From positions 1 to 64,000 of the forward strand of contig JALFLB010000028.1 in the NCBI GenBank assembly GCA_022775045.1: 64,000 nucleotides of DNA, read 5' to 3'. A model generated the notes under the pieces. The model was not told the origin of the DNA. It saw nothing but the letters and a program-made list of their open reading frames with translations, and did not search any database. Of this stretch, positions 9,188 through 17,437 are shown piece after piece (the first letter of the stretch is position 1; each line of letters begins with the position of its first letter). The translations under genes were made by a program, and so were the position numbers. Source of the DNA: Agathobacter sp. (GTDB lineage Bacteria; Bacillota; Clostridia; Lachnospirales; Lachnospiraceae).

Positions 9188-9697
9188 TTAGAATACAATA
9201 CCTTTTGATGCAAGAAATGCTTTAAATGCTCCATAAAACACTGGTGCACAAGCAGTAATGCCCGTCACAGCTAAATCCCCACCTTTATCTTTTACATAAT
9301 CCCATAAGGGATGCTGTGAATCAATTTGCTCTTGAATCAATCTCATGATTTCTTTTTCAATCAAAACATTATCCTCATCGGATGAAAAAATGTTTTTCAA
9401 TACCGCTAGTTGTTGTTCATCGAATTCCAATTGCTGTTTTTGAACTAATAATTGCTCTTTCAAAAGTTCTATATAATCATTCTGATTCTCAACAACTTTT
9501 TGCAACTGCAAATTTGTTTCAGCAGTATTACTGGCTGTTTGTTCCAGTGCATTTTGCATACGTTGACGTGTTTCGTATGCTTCATTTGATATTTCTCTAT
9601 ATCTTCTATTTGACTCCTCGATTTGTCTTTGTACCCCAGATGCCATATTCATTGTATATGACAAGTCCATTTTAGAAAAAGAATCATCAAATGCCAT
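9188..9697 (-). CDS. coiled-coil protein inserted in the tail module (moron-like)
   Basis: Not recognised. A 169 to 172-residue protein, almost all helix: Gln/Glu-rich heptads (NRRYREISNEAYETRQRMQ, EQLLVQKQQLEFDEQQLAVL) and a small hydrophobic C-terminal segment (LAVTGITACAPVFYGAFKAFL) that could cross or touch a membrane. It interrupts the tail module, is more AT-rich than its neighbours, and has its own upstream TATAAT box. This suggests a lysogenically expressed add-on rather than a virion part. Several ATGs (9706, 9703, 9697) are possible. Confidence 0.6.
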   Translation of the reverse strand: MAFDDSFSKMDLSYTMNMASGVQRQIEESNRRYREISNEAYETRQRMQNALEQTASNTAETNLQLQKVVENQNDYIELLKEQLLVQKQQLEFDEQQLAVLKNIFSSDEDNVLIEKEIMRLIQEQIDSQHPLWDYVKDKGGDLAVTGITACAPVFYGAFKAFLASKGIVF

Positions 9698-9780
9698 TTT
9701 CATCATACCTTTCTAATAATATTTTATGGTTTGAACACATATCATTATAGTAGCAAAAGCACTTAATCGTCCACTAAATT

Positions 9781-10143
9781 TTACAATTCTTTCAAGTTAA
9801 AACTCACTGTCCACAGTCCCTTATAGCTGGTATCCTTCTTTAGCTTTGCCTTAAACCCATCCACATACATTTCCGCATCCTTTTGACTGACCGTCTCTGG
9901 ATCAAAAAATCGTACCTGTAATTTTTCCTTCTGCTTAAATTCCGTCAGCAGCTTCAGCCACTTCTGGGTAACAGAAAAGGAAACAGATATCGTCACAACG
10001 CCTGCTCTTACCACATCTCTCTGAATGGTACCGGCCTCTGTTTCTCCACCGCTATCTGCCTCCTTATCCGACATATCCACTTCATAACTATCTGGCAGAG
10101 GAAGATCCACGCCGTCAAAATTCAAATATTGAAAAAATGCCAT
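9781..10143 (-). CDS. distal-tail-like phage protein
   Basis: A 120-residue beta-rich protein (VVRAGVVTISVSFSVTQKW, LQVRFFDPETV) just after the tape measure gene with a 3-base gap. Position and size fit a small distal tail or tail-completion protein. No motif fixes the exact role. Confidence 0.65.
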   Translation of the reverse strand: MAFFQYLNFDGVDLPLPDSYEVDMSDKEADSGGETEAGTIQRDVVRAGVVTISVSFSVTQKWLKLLTEFKQKEKLQVRFFDPETVSQKDAEMYVDGFKAKLKKDTSYKGLWTVSFNLKEL

Positions 10144-10146
10144 CGC

Positions 10147-12813
10147 TTACCTTCCTCCACTTCTTAAGTTTGCTCTCTGCTGAGCATTCACAATTACTTC
10201 ATCAAGCATCGTACCACCAACATATACTGGGATAACGATATCACCACTATTTCCAGACAAGCCACCAACTGCTTCCCTGATAGCACCTACCAAAGAAGTA
10301 AGGTCAGCACTGGATACAGAACCTCCTCCAGCAATTGCCATCTGATTGCCCTTCATCTGCGGATTGATAACCATGTCTGCCGCAAGACCGCTGACTGCAT
10401 CCTTTACCAGTCCTTTACTGTTCTCAATGCCCTTAGCCAGTCCCGACATGAAATCAGGCATCCAGCTCTCATACTCTGTAAGAGGTCCTTCATCCGGTAC
10501 CGAGAAATGCAGAAAAGATTTGATGGTGTCAGCCACACTGCAGACCGCATCTTTTACCTTCCCAATGCAGGACTTGATACCATTTACGATTCCTTCAACG
10601 ATATCTGCACCCCAACGAAAAGCCGAAGATGCCAGGCTCTTGATAAAACCAACTGCATTGTTAAAGCCAGTCTTTATGGTATTTACGATTCCTGAAATGG
10701 TATTCTTAATACCAGTCCACATCGCATTGAAGGCTCCAGACACTACTGACTTAATGGTGTTCAGCACTGTTGTAAATACATTTTTGATGGTATTCCATAC
10801 TGTTGTAATCACAGTCTTAATGGCATTCAGAATCGTAGTAATAACCGTCCTAATTGCATTGAACACAGTTGTGATGATTGTCTTGTATACATTGAAATAG
10901 GTGGTAACAATCGTCTTAATCACATTTAACACAGTAGTAAAAATAGTCTTGATTCCTTCCCACAAAGCAGAGAAGAAATTCCTGATACCATTCCAGATAG
11001 TCTGTGCTGTCGTGCTGATTGCCTGCCATGCTGCAGTGAAGAACGTCTTTAGTCCTTCCCATACTGCAACTGCTATCTGCTTAACGTTCTCCCACAAATC
11101 AATCCAGAACTGCCTGAATCCCTCGCAGTTATTCCACAGATAGATAAATGCCGCCACCAAAGCAGCAATCGCTGCAATAATCAGAACAATTGGATTGGCA
11201 AGCATAGTCGCATTTAATGCTGCAAATGCTCCCTTCACCACGTTGATGACGCCAGCCATTTTCGGTACAATTGTCATAATCGTACCGATTGCCGAAATTA
11301 CCTTACCGATAATAATCAGTACTGGTCCAAGTGCCGCTGCTACTAGAGCAATCACCATAATGGTTTTCTTCACGCCTTCCGGCAAGGAATTCAAAAATCC
11401 GATAAACCCCTGTAACCACTGCACCACTTCTCTTAATGCCGGAATTAAAAGCTGTCCAAAAGAAATAGCCAGCTCCTCAAGAGCCGACTTCAAAATGGTT
11501 AACTGTCCTTCCAGATTGTCATTCATGGTATCTGCCATATTCTGTGCAGCACCATCACAGTTGTCAATCGCACCGGAAAGCTTGTTTATATCTCCTTCCC
11601 CTGCATTCATAAGTGCAAGGAAGCCTGACATGGCATTCTTTCCTACCAAAGATTCTGCTGCAGCTGCCTTTTCCGATTCTGATAATCCAGAAAAAGCAAC
11701 CCTGCAATCAGCCAAAATATCGGATAAGTCTCTCATCGTACCATCTGCATTACTGGTAGCAATCGTTACCTCACCAATATTGGCACCACAGATTTTTACT
11801 TCACCGGACAAATTAGTCATAATGGTTCTAAGAGAAGTACCGGCCTGTGTACTCTTAATACCAGCATTTGCCATCAGACCAATGGCTTCCGCGGTATCCT
11901 CCACAGAAAATCCCAAAGAACCTGCAATCGGAGCACAGTACTTAAAGGTTTCACCCATCATAGACACATTGGTATTAGCATTACTTGAAGCAGCCGCCAG
12001 TACATCTGCAAAATGTCCCGAATCCTGCGCCGTAAGTCCAAAAGCTGTAAGGGCATCCGTCACAATGTCAGAAGTTGTAGCCAAATCTTCTCCGGATGCA
12101 GCTGCAAGATTCATAACACCTTCAATACCCGAAAGCATATCCTCCGTCTTCCAGCCAGCCATTGCCATGTAGTTCATGGCCTCAGCCGCTTCACTGGCAG
12201 AGAATTTCGTCTTAGAACCCATTTCTCTTGCCTTGGCAGTCAAAGCCTCCATCTCAGAACCAGTCGCACCGGATACCGCCTCAACCTTACTCATGGCAGC
12301 TTCAAAATCAGCAGCCGTTTTCACAGATGCAGTACCAAGTGCTGTCACTGTAGCCGTAACCGGCAACATCTTCTTTCCGGCAGATTCAATATTCCCTCCA
12401 ACATCTTTCAGCTGTTCTCCGGTAGCCGCTATCTTCTGCATTGCAGTAGCAGACTGATTCGCCTGTTCCTCTAACCGTTTTAACTCCTGCTCTGTTTCAA
12501 CAATCTCCCTCTGCAAAGCATCATACTGGCTCTGAGATATTTCTCCATTAGCAAGAGCCGTATTTGCCTGCTCCGCAGCAATCTTTAATGTCTCTAACTT
12601 CTCCTTAGTTTCAGAAACGGCCTGTGCAAGTAACTTCTGCTTCTGGGAAAGCAGCTCCGTATTGCCCGGATCCAGTTTCAGAAGCTTCTCCACATCCTTA
12701 AGCTGTGACTGTGTATTTCTGATTTCTGTATTAACACCCTTAAGGGCTGTCTGTAGCTTGGTGGTATCGCCGCCAATTTCAATGGTGATACCCTTAATTC
12801 TATTGGCTGCCAT
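10147..12813 (-). CDS. phage tail tape measure protein, TP901 type
   Basis: An 888-residue protein that sets tail length and helps DNA entry. Residues 1-130 are coiled coil (LKGVNTEIRNTQSQLKDVEK). About 155-460 is the TP901 core, with FEAAMSKVEAVSGATGSEME and KSTQAGTSLRTIMTNL. About 480-570 holds hydrophobic segments (KKTIMVIALVAAALGPVLII, IVLIIAAIAALVAAFIYLW). About 600-740 is a run of roughly 11-residue repeats of the type NVIKTIVTTYF / NAIRTVITTIL. It lies directly downstream of the frameshifted chaperone pair, as in most siphoviruses. Confidence 0.95.
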   Translation of the reverse strand: MAANRIKGITIEIGGDTTKLQTALKGVNTEIRNTQSQLKDVEKLLKLDPGNTELLSQKQKLLAQAVSETKEKLETLKIAAEQANTALANGEISQSQYDALQREIVETEQELKRLEEQANQSATAMQKIAATGEQLKDVGGNIESAGKKMLPVTATVTALGTASVKTAADFEAAMSKVEAVSGATGSEMEALTAKAREMGSKTKFSASEAAEAMNYMAMAGWKTEDMLSGIEGVMNLAAASGEDLATTSDIVTDALTAFGLTAQDSGHFADVLAAASSNANTNVSMMGETFKYCAPIAGSLGFSVEDTAEAIGLMANAGIKSTQAGTSLRTIMTNLSGEVKICGANIGEVTIATSNADGTMRDLSDILADCRVAFSGLSESEKAAAAESLVGKNAMSGFLALMNAGEGDINKLSGAIDNCDGAAQNMADTMNDNLEGQLTILKSALEELAISFGQLLIPALREVVQWLQGFIGFLNSLPEGVKKTIMVIALVAAALGPVLIIIGKVISAIGTIMTIVPKMAGVINVVKGAFAALNATMLANPIVLIIAAIAALVAAFIYLWNNCEGFRQFWIDLWENVKQIAVAVWEGLKTFFTAAWQAISTTAQTIWNGIRNFFSALWEGIKTIFTTVLNVIKTIVTTYFNVYKTIITTVFNAIRTVITTILNAIKTVITTVWNTIKNVFTTVLNTIKSVVSGAFNAMWTGIKNTISGIVNTIKTGFNNAVGFIKSLASSAFRWGADIVEGIVNGIKSCIGKVKDAVCSVADTIKSFLHFSVPDEGPLTEYESWMPDFMSGLAKGIENSKGLVKDAVSGLAADMVINPQMKGNQMAIAGGGSVSSADLTSLVGAIREAVGGLSGNSGDIVIPVYVGGTMLDEVIVNAQQRANLRSGGR

Positions 12814-12844
12814 ACCTTACCTCCTCCCAATAAAAATGGCATCA

Positions 12845-13018
12845 TCAGAAGCGATCGAAATCTTCCTGAGATGCCAGTGTGTGATAATGCTTGTCTGCAT
12901 CCTGATCATTATTACTTTCCACGTACATGTCATTCACCATTCCGATGGTCAGCAAATCCAAATCCCTGATGGATATTCCAAGCTGTACACACCGCAATAG
13001 GAACAACGGTGTTGTCAT
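12845..13018 (-). CDS. tail assembly chaperone, second ORF (expressed by -1 frameshift or restart)
   Basis: Too short for the ORF track. A 57-residue ORF: MTTPLFLLRCVQLGISIRDL, ending ASQEDFDRF. Its ATG overlaps the TGA of the upstream chaperone gene (ATGA) in the -1 frame, and that frame is open back to a run of eight A's (CT-AAAAAAAA-C), giving the join LRATDRPMTTPLF. This is the gpG/gpGT arrangement known in phage lambda, where the fused protein recruits the tape measure protein. It sits immediately before the tape measure gene. Confidence 0.8.
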   Translation of the reverse strand: MTTPLFLLRCVQLGISIRDLDLLTIGMVNDMYVESNNDQDADKHYHTLASQEDFDRF

Positions 13019-13392
13019 CGGACGGTCTGTTGCACGAAGTTTTTTTTAGCCTCCACATCCGTCTTCACATTCAGTCCCCAGAGTTCAATAATCTTCGGAA
13101 GCACCTGATAGATAGAAAATGTATTAAACTCATCCAGCCACTCTTCCGGTGTATTTGGAATCGCAGGGTCTGCATGCTTTGCCATCACATAAGCAATATT
13201 TTCGAACATCTCCAAAGAAAACATATCCAAGTTACTGACCTCTTCTGTATTACTATCAATCGCCTTCTCCAAAGAAGCCAGATCCTTATAGATATCCCGC
13301 TGGAACTTCATTCTGTATATTCTCGGAATTGCAGCACTTGCCCTGAACGGTACCTGCTTTCCGTCAATTTCGATGTTTTTAACCATACTCAT
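13015..13392 (-). CDS. tail assembly chaperone, first ORF
   Basis: A 125-residue protein (MSMVKNIEIDGKQVPFRASA). The N-terminal strand region followed by helices (PRIYRMKFQRDIYKDLASLE; MLSLEMFENIAYVMAKHAD-like segment) matches the small Siphoviridae chaperones that keep the tape measure soluble. Position between major tail protein and tape measure supports this. Its 3' end contains the A8 slippery run that leads into the second ORF. Confidence 0.8.
   Translation of the reverse strand: MSMVKNIEIDGKQVPFRASAAIPRIYRMKFQRDIYKDLASLEKAIDSNTEEVSNLDMFSLEMFENIAYVMAKHADPAIPNTPEEWLDEFNTFSIYQVLPKIIELWGLNVKTDVEAKKNFVQQTVR
13039..13048 (-). promoter_or_regulatory. A8 slippery site for -1 programmed frameshift
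   Basis: Minus-strand GCT AAA AAA AAC TTC reads A AAA AAA C, a classic -1 slip heptamer, 10 codons before the zero-frame stop. The -1 frame continues without a stop into the 12845-13018 ORF. Confidence 0.7.
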
Positions 13393-13407
13393 ATGCAGAG
13401 TCTCCCT

Positions 13408-13446
13408 TCAAAAAATCTGGAGCTAAAGCATCAGCCTCAGCTCCAT
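13408..13446 (-). terminator. terminator after the major tail protein gene
   Basis: Minus strand TGGAGCT...AGCTCCA (7-base stem) followed by GATTTTTT, in the gap between the major tail protein and the chaperone genes. It would lower expression of the genes behind the highly needed tail tube protein. Confidence 0.7.
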
Positions 13447-13451
13447 TTACC

Positions 13452-14042
13452 TTACATTGTCTCAGTATCCGTATTCACACCGGTAAAAGACGGCATATAA
13501 ACTGCCTTGTACCAGTCGGTATAAACAGAACTATCTGTCTCATTACCGGTCTTTGCCTTCACCACTCCGGAAGGAAGCGGTGTTGCCTTAATTGTAAGCG
13601 TTTCTGTCTGCACTTCCTTGGAATCCTCATTGGTCTTACCCTCAATACCAGGTCTTGATGCAGAGCAATTATAAAGCACATGTCTGATATGCTTCACATC
13701 ACCATCAAACTCGAAAAGCAATGCAAAGGCATTCAGTTCGGAATTCGCATCCTCAATCAGAACCTTGTTATCATCCAGCGACTCATTCAAGGCAGATACC
13801 CTGAAATCCTCAGGAATAATAGCAAGTTCCAAATCTCCATCGTAGCCCATGTTGTTATTGATCACGTAATAAGCCACCCCATCTGCATAAAAGTTCTCCG
13901 GTTCTCCATTGGCATCCAGAGAAATTGATACTGCACCAGGCAAAGCTACCGGTGTATCAAAGGAAATAACACCTTCCTCATCCACCTTAAGCATTGCATA
14001 GTGGGCATTCTTAAGATTGTATTTGACTTTATTCTTAGCCAT
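13452..14042 (-). CDS. major tail (tube) protein, phi13 type
   Basis: A 196-residue protein beginning MAKNKVKYNLKNAHYAML, with VALPGAVSISLDANGEPENF and FYADGVAYYV, the sequence pattern of phi13-type Firmicutes tail tube proteins. It assembles into the tail tube. Its start overlaps the preceding gene by 8 bases and a terminator follows. Confidence 0.9.
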   Translation of the reverse strand: MAKNKVKYNLKNAHYAMLKVDEEGVISFDTPVALPGAVSISLDANGEPENFYADGVAYYVINNNMGYDGDLELAIIPEDFRVSALNESLDDNKVLIEDANSELNAFALLFEFDGDVKHIRHVLYNCSASRPGIEGKTNEDSKEVQTETLTIKATPLPSGVVKAKTGNETDSSVYTDWYKAVYMPSFTGVNTDTETM

Positions 14043-14370
14043 CGTTCAAACCCTCCATTTCAAAAATATATAAGACTTCATAAAGCTTTTCGCTTTCAAT
14101 CCATGTTTCAGATTTGTTATAGAAAATGTCATGAGAATCTAAAATATCCTCAACCCTCTTCTCCAGATCCAAATCCTTAAAATCCATGTACAGTTCTATA
14201 TGAACCTCATTTATCTTGAAATACACCTTCCCATCTGCAGCAAAGTTATTGCTACCGGGTAAGAGATAACAGATAAACGGTGGCTCAGGACTTTCCCCTT
14301 CTGCAAAGTGGTCATACGCAAAAGGTATCTTCATCTCCTGCAGCATTTCCACTAACTTTTCCATCGTCAT
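14035..14370 (-). CDS. tail terminator/completion-like protein
   Basis: A 111-residue protein (KIPFAYDHFAEGESPEPPFI; VYFKINEVHIELYMDFKDLD). Size, alternating strand-helix pattern and position between the gp10-like protein and the tail tube protein fit a tail terminator (head-tail joining). Overlaps both neighbours by 4 to 8 bases. Confidence 0.65.
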   Translation of the reverse strand: MTMEKLVEMLQEMKIPFAYDHFAEGESPEPPFICYLLPGSNNFAADGKVYFKINEVHIELYMDFKDLDLEKRVEDILDSHDIFYNKSETWIESEKLYEVLYIFEMEGLNDG

Positions 14371-14747
14371 TTCAATGCCGCCTCCACTTCTCTTTCCAAA
14401 AGTTCAGCTGCAGCTTTCTCTGCCGGAGCAATATGCGGAAAGGCTCTCGTTCTGCCGCCACCCCGTTTGGCATGACCAAATTCTAAAAGATGTGCCAGCT
14501 GGTAACGGTTCTTGGAATGTACTGTCACTTCCATCGCATTAGCACTTTCCTTTGTGGTTTTCACCGTCCAGCTTTTCTTATACTGACCGGTATCCACAGG
14601 TGCTCCTGCCTGCACATCACTTTTTGCTTTCCTGCCTGCCTTTTTCACAGCGGCTTTCATATCCTCTGTCGCAAGGTCTGCATATTCCTGCAAGCCTTCC
14701 ATGATAACATGCGCCATCTCATCCACCCTGCATCTGTCCCTTGCCAT
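14367..14747 (-). CDS. HK97 gp10-like tail component
   Basis: A 126-residue protein with the gp10 family core GAPVDTGQYKKSWTVKTTKE, then HSKNRYQLAHLLEFGHAKRG and AEKAAAELLEREVEAAL. Works in head-tail joining. Overlaps the next gene by 4 bases. Confidence 0.88.
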   Translation of the reverse strand: MARDRCRVDEMAHVIMEGLQEYADLATEDMKAAVKKAGRKAKSDVQAGAPVDTGQYKKSWTVKTTKESANAMEVTVHSKNRYQLAHLLEFGHAKRGGGRTRAFPHIAPAEKAAAELLEREVEAALK

Positions 14748-14749
14748 TG

Positions 14750-15097
14750 TTACCGCCTCACTTTCCTACAGCTGAATTTCAAACTTTTTTTCTTAAAATT
14801 CATATAATCTACATTCGAGATATCATAAATTTCTCCATGAAAAATCAGCCTGTGCGTGGTAGAACCAATCTCGGATGCTTTCTTACAATAACGAATGATT
14901 ACAGTCATTCCCACATCCTCCACAATGGTTCCTGCCTCTTCCTTTTCCTTGGAGCTTGCCAGACCTTCACCGCCAATCGTTGCCGAACAACTGTAGAAAT
15001 CAACCCAAGCATTCTTATGATTGCCAATTGCATCTACCACCAGTTCATTCTTCTGGAAGGTTACCTTCTCATTCAAAAGTCCAATGTTCATCAGCAC
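14750..15097 (-). CDS. phage head closure (head-tail adaptor) protein
   Basis: A 115-residue protein, MLMNIGLLNEKVTFQKNELV, with DFYSCSATIGGEG and HRLIFHGEIYDISNVDYMN, the usual strand order of the SPP1 gp16-like adaptors that plug the filled capsid. Tight spacing to its neighbours. Confidence 0.85.
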   Translation of the reverse strand: MLMNIGLLNEKVTFQKNELVVDAIGNHKNAWVDFYSCSATIGGEGLASSKEKEEAGTIVEDVGMTVIIRYCKKASEIGSTTHRLIFHGEIYDISNVDYMNFKKKSLKFSCRKVRR

Positions 15098-15100
15098 CTC

Positions 15101-15373
15101 CTAAAATCCCGGTTCTCTTACACCAAACAAAAGCGACCTCAACGATAAAGTAAGCGCATGATGGTCAGCCTCTTCCCTGTGCTCATACAGGTAAGCTACT
15201 GCATACATCACCGCAATCTTACTTACCGCCTGTTTCTCAAATGCTTCCTCAGAAAGTCTTGCGATGTCCACACACAACTGCTGACTTTGAGCAATGATGC
15301 CGGAAAGCAGCGCATCATCATCCTCAAAGTCCACCCTGAGATAATTCTTCATTTCTTCTAATGTCACTACCAT
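15101..15373 (-). CDS. head-tail connector protein, gp6 type
   Basis: A 90-residue helical protein: VTLEEMKNYLRVDFEDDDAL is the hallmark start of HK97 gp6-like connectors that dock onto the portal. No strong ribosome site precedes the ATG. A large hairpin (15384-15426) occupies the upstream gap, so its translation may be coupled to that structure. Confidence 0.85.
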   Translation of the reverse strand: MVVTLEEMKNYLRVDFEDDDALLSGIIAQSQQLCVDIARLSEEAFEKQAVSKIAVMYAVAYLYEHREEADHHALTLSLRSLLFGVREPGF

Positions 15374-15383
15374 GCGCGTTTCT

Positions 15384-15426
15384 ACAAGCGGGGATTTGCT
15401 TTCAAATCCTGCAAATGCCCGCTTGT
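15384..15426 (-). other. stable hairpin between capsid and connector genes
   Basis: ACAAGCGGG pairs with CCCGCTTGT, and inside them ATTTGC pairs with GCAAAT, giving about 15 base pairs. There is no U tract on the minus strand, so it is more likely an mRNA processing or stabilising element after the capsid gene than a terminator. Confidence 0.55.
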
Positions 15427-15440
15427 TTTACCTCCTCATC

Positions 15441-16661
15441 TTAGGATCCAGAAGTTCCGACCTTCTGCTGAAGCACCTTGATCGCCTCAGGAAGCACAAG
15501 CTTACCATCCACTCTTTGGCTTCCAAGGAAACCAACCTGGCCATTTGCAGCATAAAGCTCGTTGAGACGTTTGAAGCTTCTGCCCTGTCTGTCCGCAATC
15601 CAGTAGTAGCTGAAATCACCAAATGCGATTGTCTTTGCTCCGGCCGCTGCCGTAGGCATATAAGCAGAGGTTACTACAGGTCTTCCAAGGATCGTGTCCG
15701 GAGTACCGGCAACTAAGGAAGGCTGCCATAAGTACTGATTGTTATTATCCTTGAGCTTTCTGATTGCCTTGATTGTAGCATCATTCAATACCCAAACTGC
15801 CTTCTTGCGATATGGAGACTTCAGACTGTAGAACAAGTCGATGACTTCATCAGCAGTAATGACTGTGGCACTCGCTGCCGTAACACCAATCTCAGCACCA
15901 CCGTTTGTTGCAAGAATGCCAAGAGGCTTACCTGTACCATCACCATTGAAGAAGGAATCTTCCTCTCTGGCACCGATACGTCTTGCAAACTCTCTGCTGA
16001 TATAGCTTTCCAAGTCAAAGGCGCTGTCATTAAGAAGCTCCTCAGAAACCTTGATCATAGTACCAAGCTTGTAAGCACCAATAGATACCTGCGTGAAAGC
16101 ATCGTCATCTTCCTGATAAAGACCTTCTTCATCAATCCATGAAGCCTCTCCCTTAGTAGCAACTACCGGAATCTTTCTGTCACCAGAGGAAGTATTGATA
16201 ATCTTCGCAAGAGTACGAAATACGTTCTCCTCTTCCAAAGCTTCGACCAGTGTATGTTCAAATTCATCAGGAACTAAATAGCCACCTTCAGAATCTGTCC
16301 CTACCTGCAATGCATTGTACACTGCTGCGGAAGGAGTCTTTGCTCTCATGGCATTCCAGAAGGAACCCTTGTATTCATCAGAAGCACGTCCTGTCTTTGT
16401 TTCATCCTTCCCCATCTTGGCACCCGGCTTTCCGGTAAGTGGAGTGCTGGTAGCCTTAGAAAGCTCTGCATCAATGGCAGCCTGTCTCTCCAGTCTCTCA
16501 ATCTCCTTACCCAAATTCATAACATCCTGTTCCATCTTGTCATAGGCCGCAGTATCTTCCTCGGAGAGCATACCGTCTGCGCCTCTCTTGGCATCTAAGA
16601 ACGCTTTTGCTGCATCCCAGGCCTTTGCTCTTTTTTCTCTAAGTTCTAAAATCTTACTCAT
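15441..16661 (-). CDS. major capsid protein, HK97 fold
   Basis: A 406-residue precursor. Residues 1-115 are a charged coiled-coil scaffold (delta) domain (LREKRAKAWDAAKAFLDAKR) that the neighbouring protease would remove. The mature part starts near GSFWNAMRAKTPSAAVYNAL and carries TDSEGGYLVPDEFEHTLVE, EEENVFRTLAKIINTSSGDR and GDFSYYWIADRQGRSFKRL, all standard for HK97 capsids. It lies directly after the protease gene. Hairpins flank the gene on both sides. Confidence 0.96.
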   Translation of the reverse strand: MSKILELREKRAKAWDAAKAFLDAKRGADGMLSEEDTAAYDKMEQDVMNLGKEIERLERQAAIDAELSKATSTPLTGKPGAKMGKDETKTGRASDEYKGSFWNAMRAKTPSAAVYNALQVGTDSEGGYLVPDEFEHTLVEALEEENVFRTLAKIINTSSGDRKIPVVATKGEASWIDEEGLYQEDDDAFTQVSIGAYKLGTMIKVSEELLNDSAFDLESYISREFARRIGAREEDSFFNGDGTGKPLGILATNGGAEIGVTAASATVITADEVIDLFYSLKSPYRKKAVWVLNDATIKAIRKLKDNNNQYLWQPSLVAGTPDTILGRPVVTSAYMPTAAAGAKTIAFGDFSYYWIADRQGRSFKRLNELYAANGQVGFLGSQRVDGKLVLPEAIKVLQQKVGTSGS

Positions 16662-16692
16662 AATGAAAATCCTCCATTTTCTAAAATGTAAA

Positions 16693-16721
16693 GAGCCTGC
16701 TATCAGTGCGATAACAAGCTC
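16693..16721 (-). other. hairpin between protease and capsid genes
   Basis: GAGCTTGTTATC pairs with GATAGCAGGCTC across 12 positions (three G-U), enclosing the protease stop codon, followed by TTTACATTTT. It could be a weak terminator or a processing site setting capsid mRNA apart. Confidence 0.5.
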
Positions 16722-17437
16722 AGTCTCTTCTCCAGCTGATCTACCGGAGTACGTTTCTCTGTCTTTTGTTTCGGTGGGATAAGCTTAGACAACATCGAAT
16801 TTGTCACAGCCTGTCTTGAGAACATAACTGCTCCAACTTTAATGTCATCTTCTATTTCTCCACCAGTTACACCTTCCTGCCCCTCGGCAAAAAGAATTTT
16901 ATCTGCAAAGCCAAGCTCTACTGCCTTTTTTGCATTGAACCAGCTCTCTGCATCCATAAGCTTTGAGATCTTATCCCTAGCAAGCCCAGTCTTAATCTCA
17001 TAGGCATTCATGATGGATTCCTTTACTTCATCCAGCATCTTCACCGCCTTCTTCATTTCCTCGGAATCTCCGATTGCGATCGTTGCCGGATTATGAATCA
17101 TCATCATTGCCACAGGACTCATTTCGACAGTTGTGCCAGCCATTGCAATCACGGAGGCAGCCGAAGCCGCAAGACCATCAATCTTAACTGTCACATCGTA
17201 TGGATAATTCATCAGCATGTTGTAAATCTGGGCTGCGGCAAACACATCACCGCCGGGGCTGTTAATCCATACAGAAATCGGACCCGAACCACTTTCAAGC
17301 TCATCCTTAAAAAGCTTCGGTGTTACCTCATCCCCATACCAGGTTTCATCTGATATTTCTCCATTCAAAAAGAGCGTTCTCATCACAGCGCCGCTCTCAT
17401 CCTGATTCTTTATCCAGTTCCAAAACTTTCTTTTCAT
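16703..17437 (-). CDS. ClpP-like head maturation protease
   Basis: A 244-residue serine protease that cleaves the capsid scaffold during head maturation. SPGGDVFAAAQIYNML, GLAASAASVIAMAG (nucleophile Ser) and MMMIHNPATIAIG (His) are the ClpP/S14 active-site blocks. Its start overlaps the portal stop codon by 4 bases, and capsid follows, the normal HK97 order. Confidence 0.94.
   Translation of the reverse strand: MKRKFWNWIKNQDESGAVMRTLFLNGEISDETWYGDEVTPKLFKDELESGSGPISVWINSPGGDVFAAAQIYNMLMNYPYDVTVKIDGLAASAASVIAMAGTTVEMSPVAMMMIHNPATIAIGDSEEMKKAVKMLDEVKESIMNAYEIKTGLARDKISKLMDAESWFNAKKAVELGFADKILFAEGQEGVTGGEIEDDIKVGAVMFSRQAVTNSMLSKLIPPKQKTEKRTPVDQLEKRLSLLSH

Noticed and set aside
11195-12172. Plus-strand ORF of 325 residues
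   Set aside because: Antisense shadow of the tape measure gene, with low-complexity Ala/Ser/Pro sequence.
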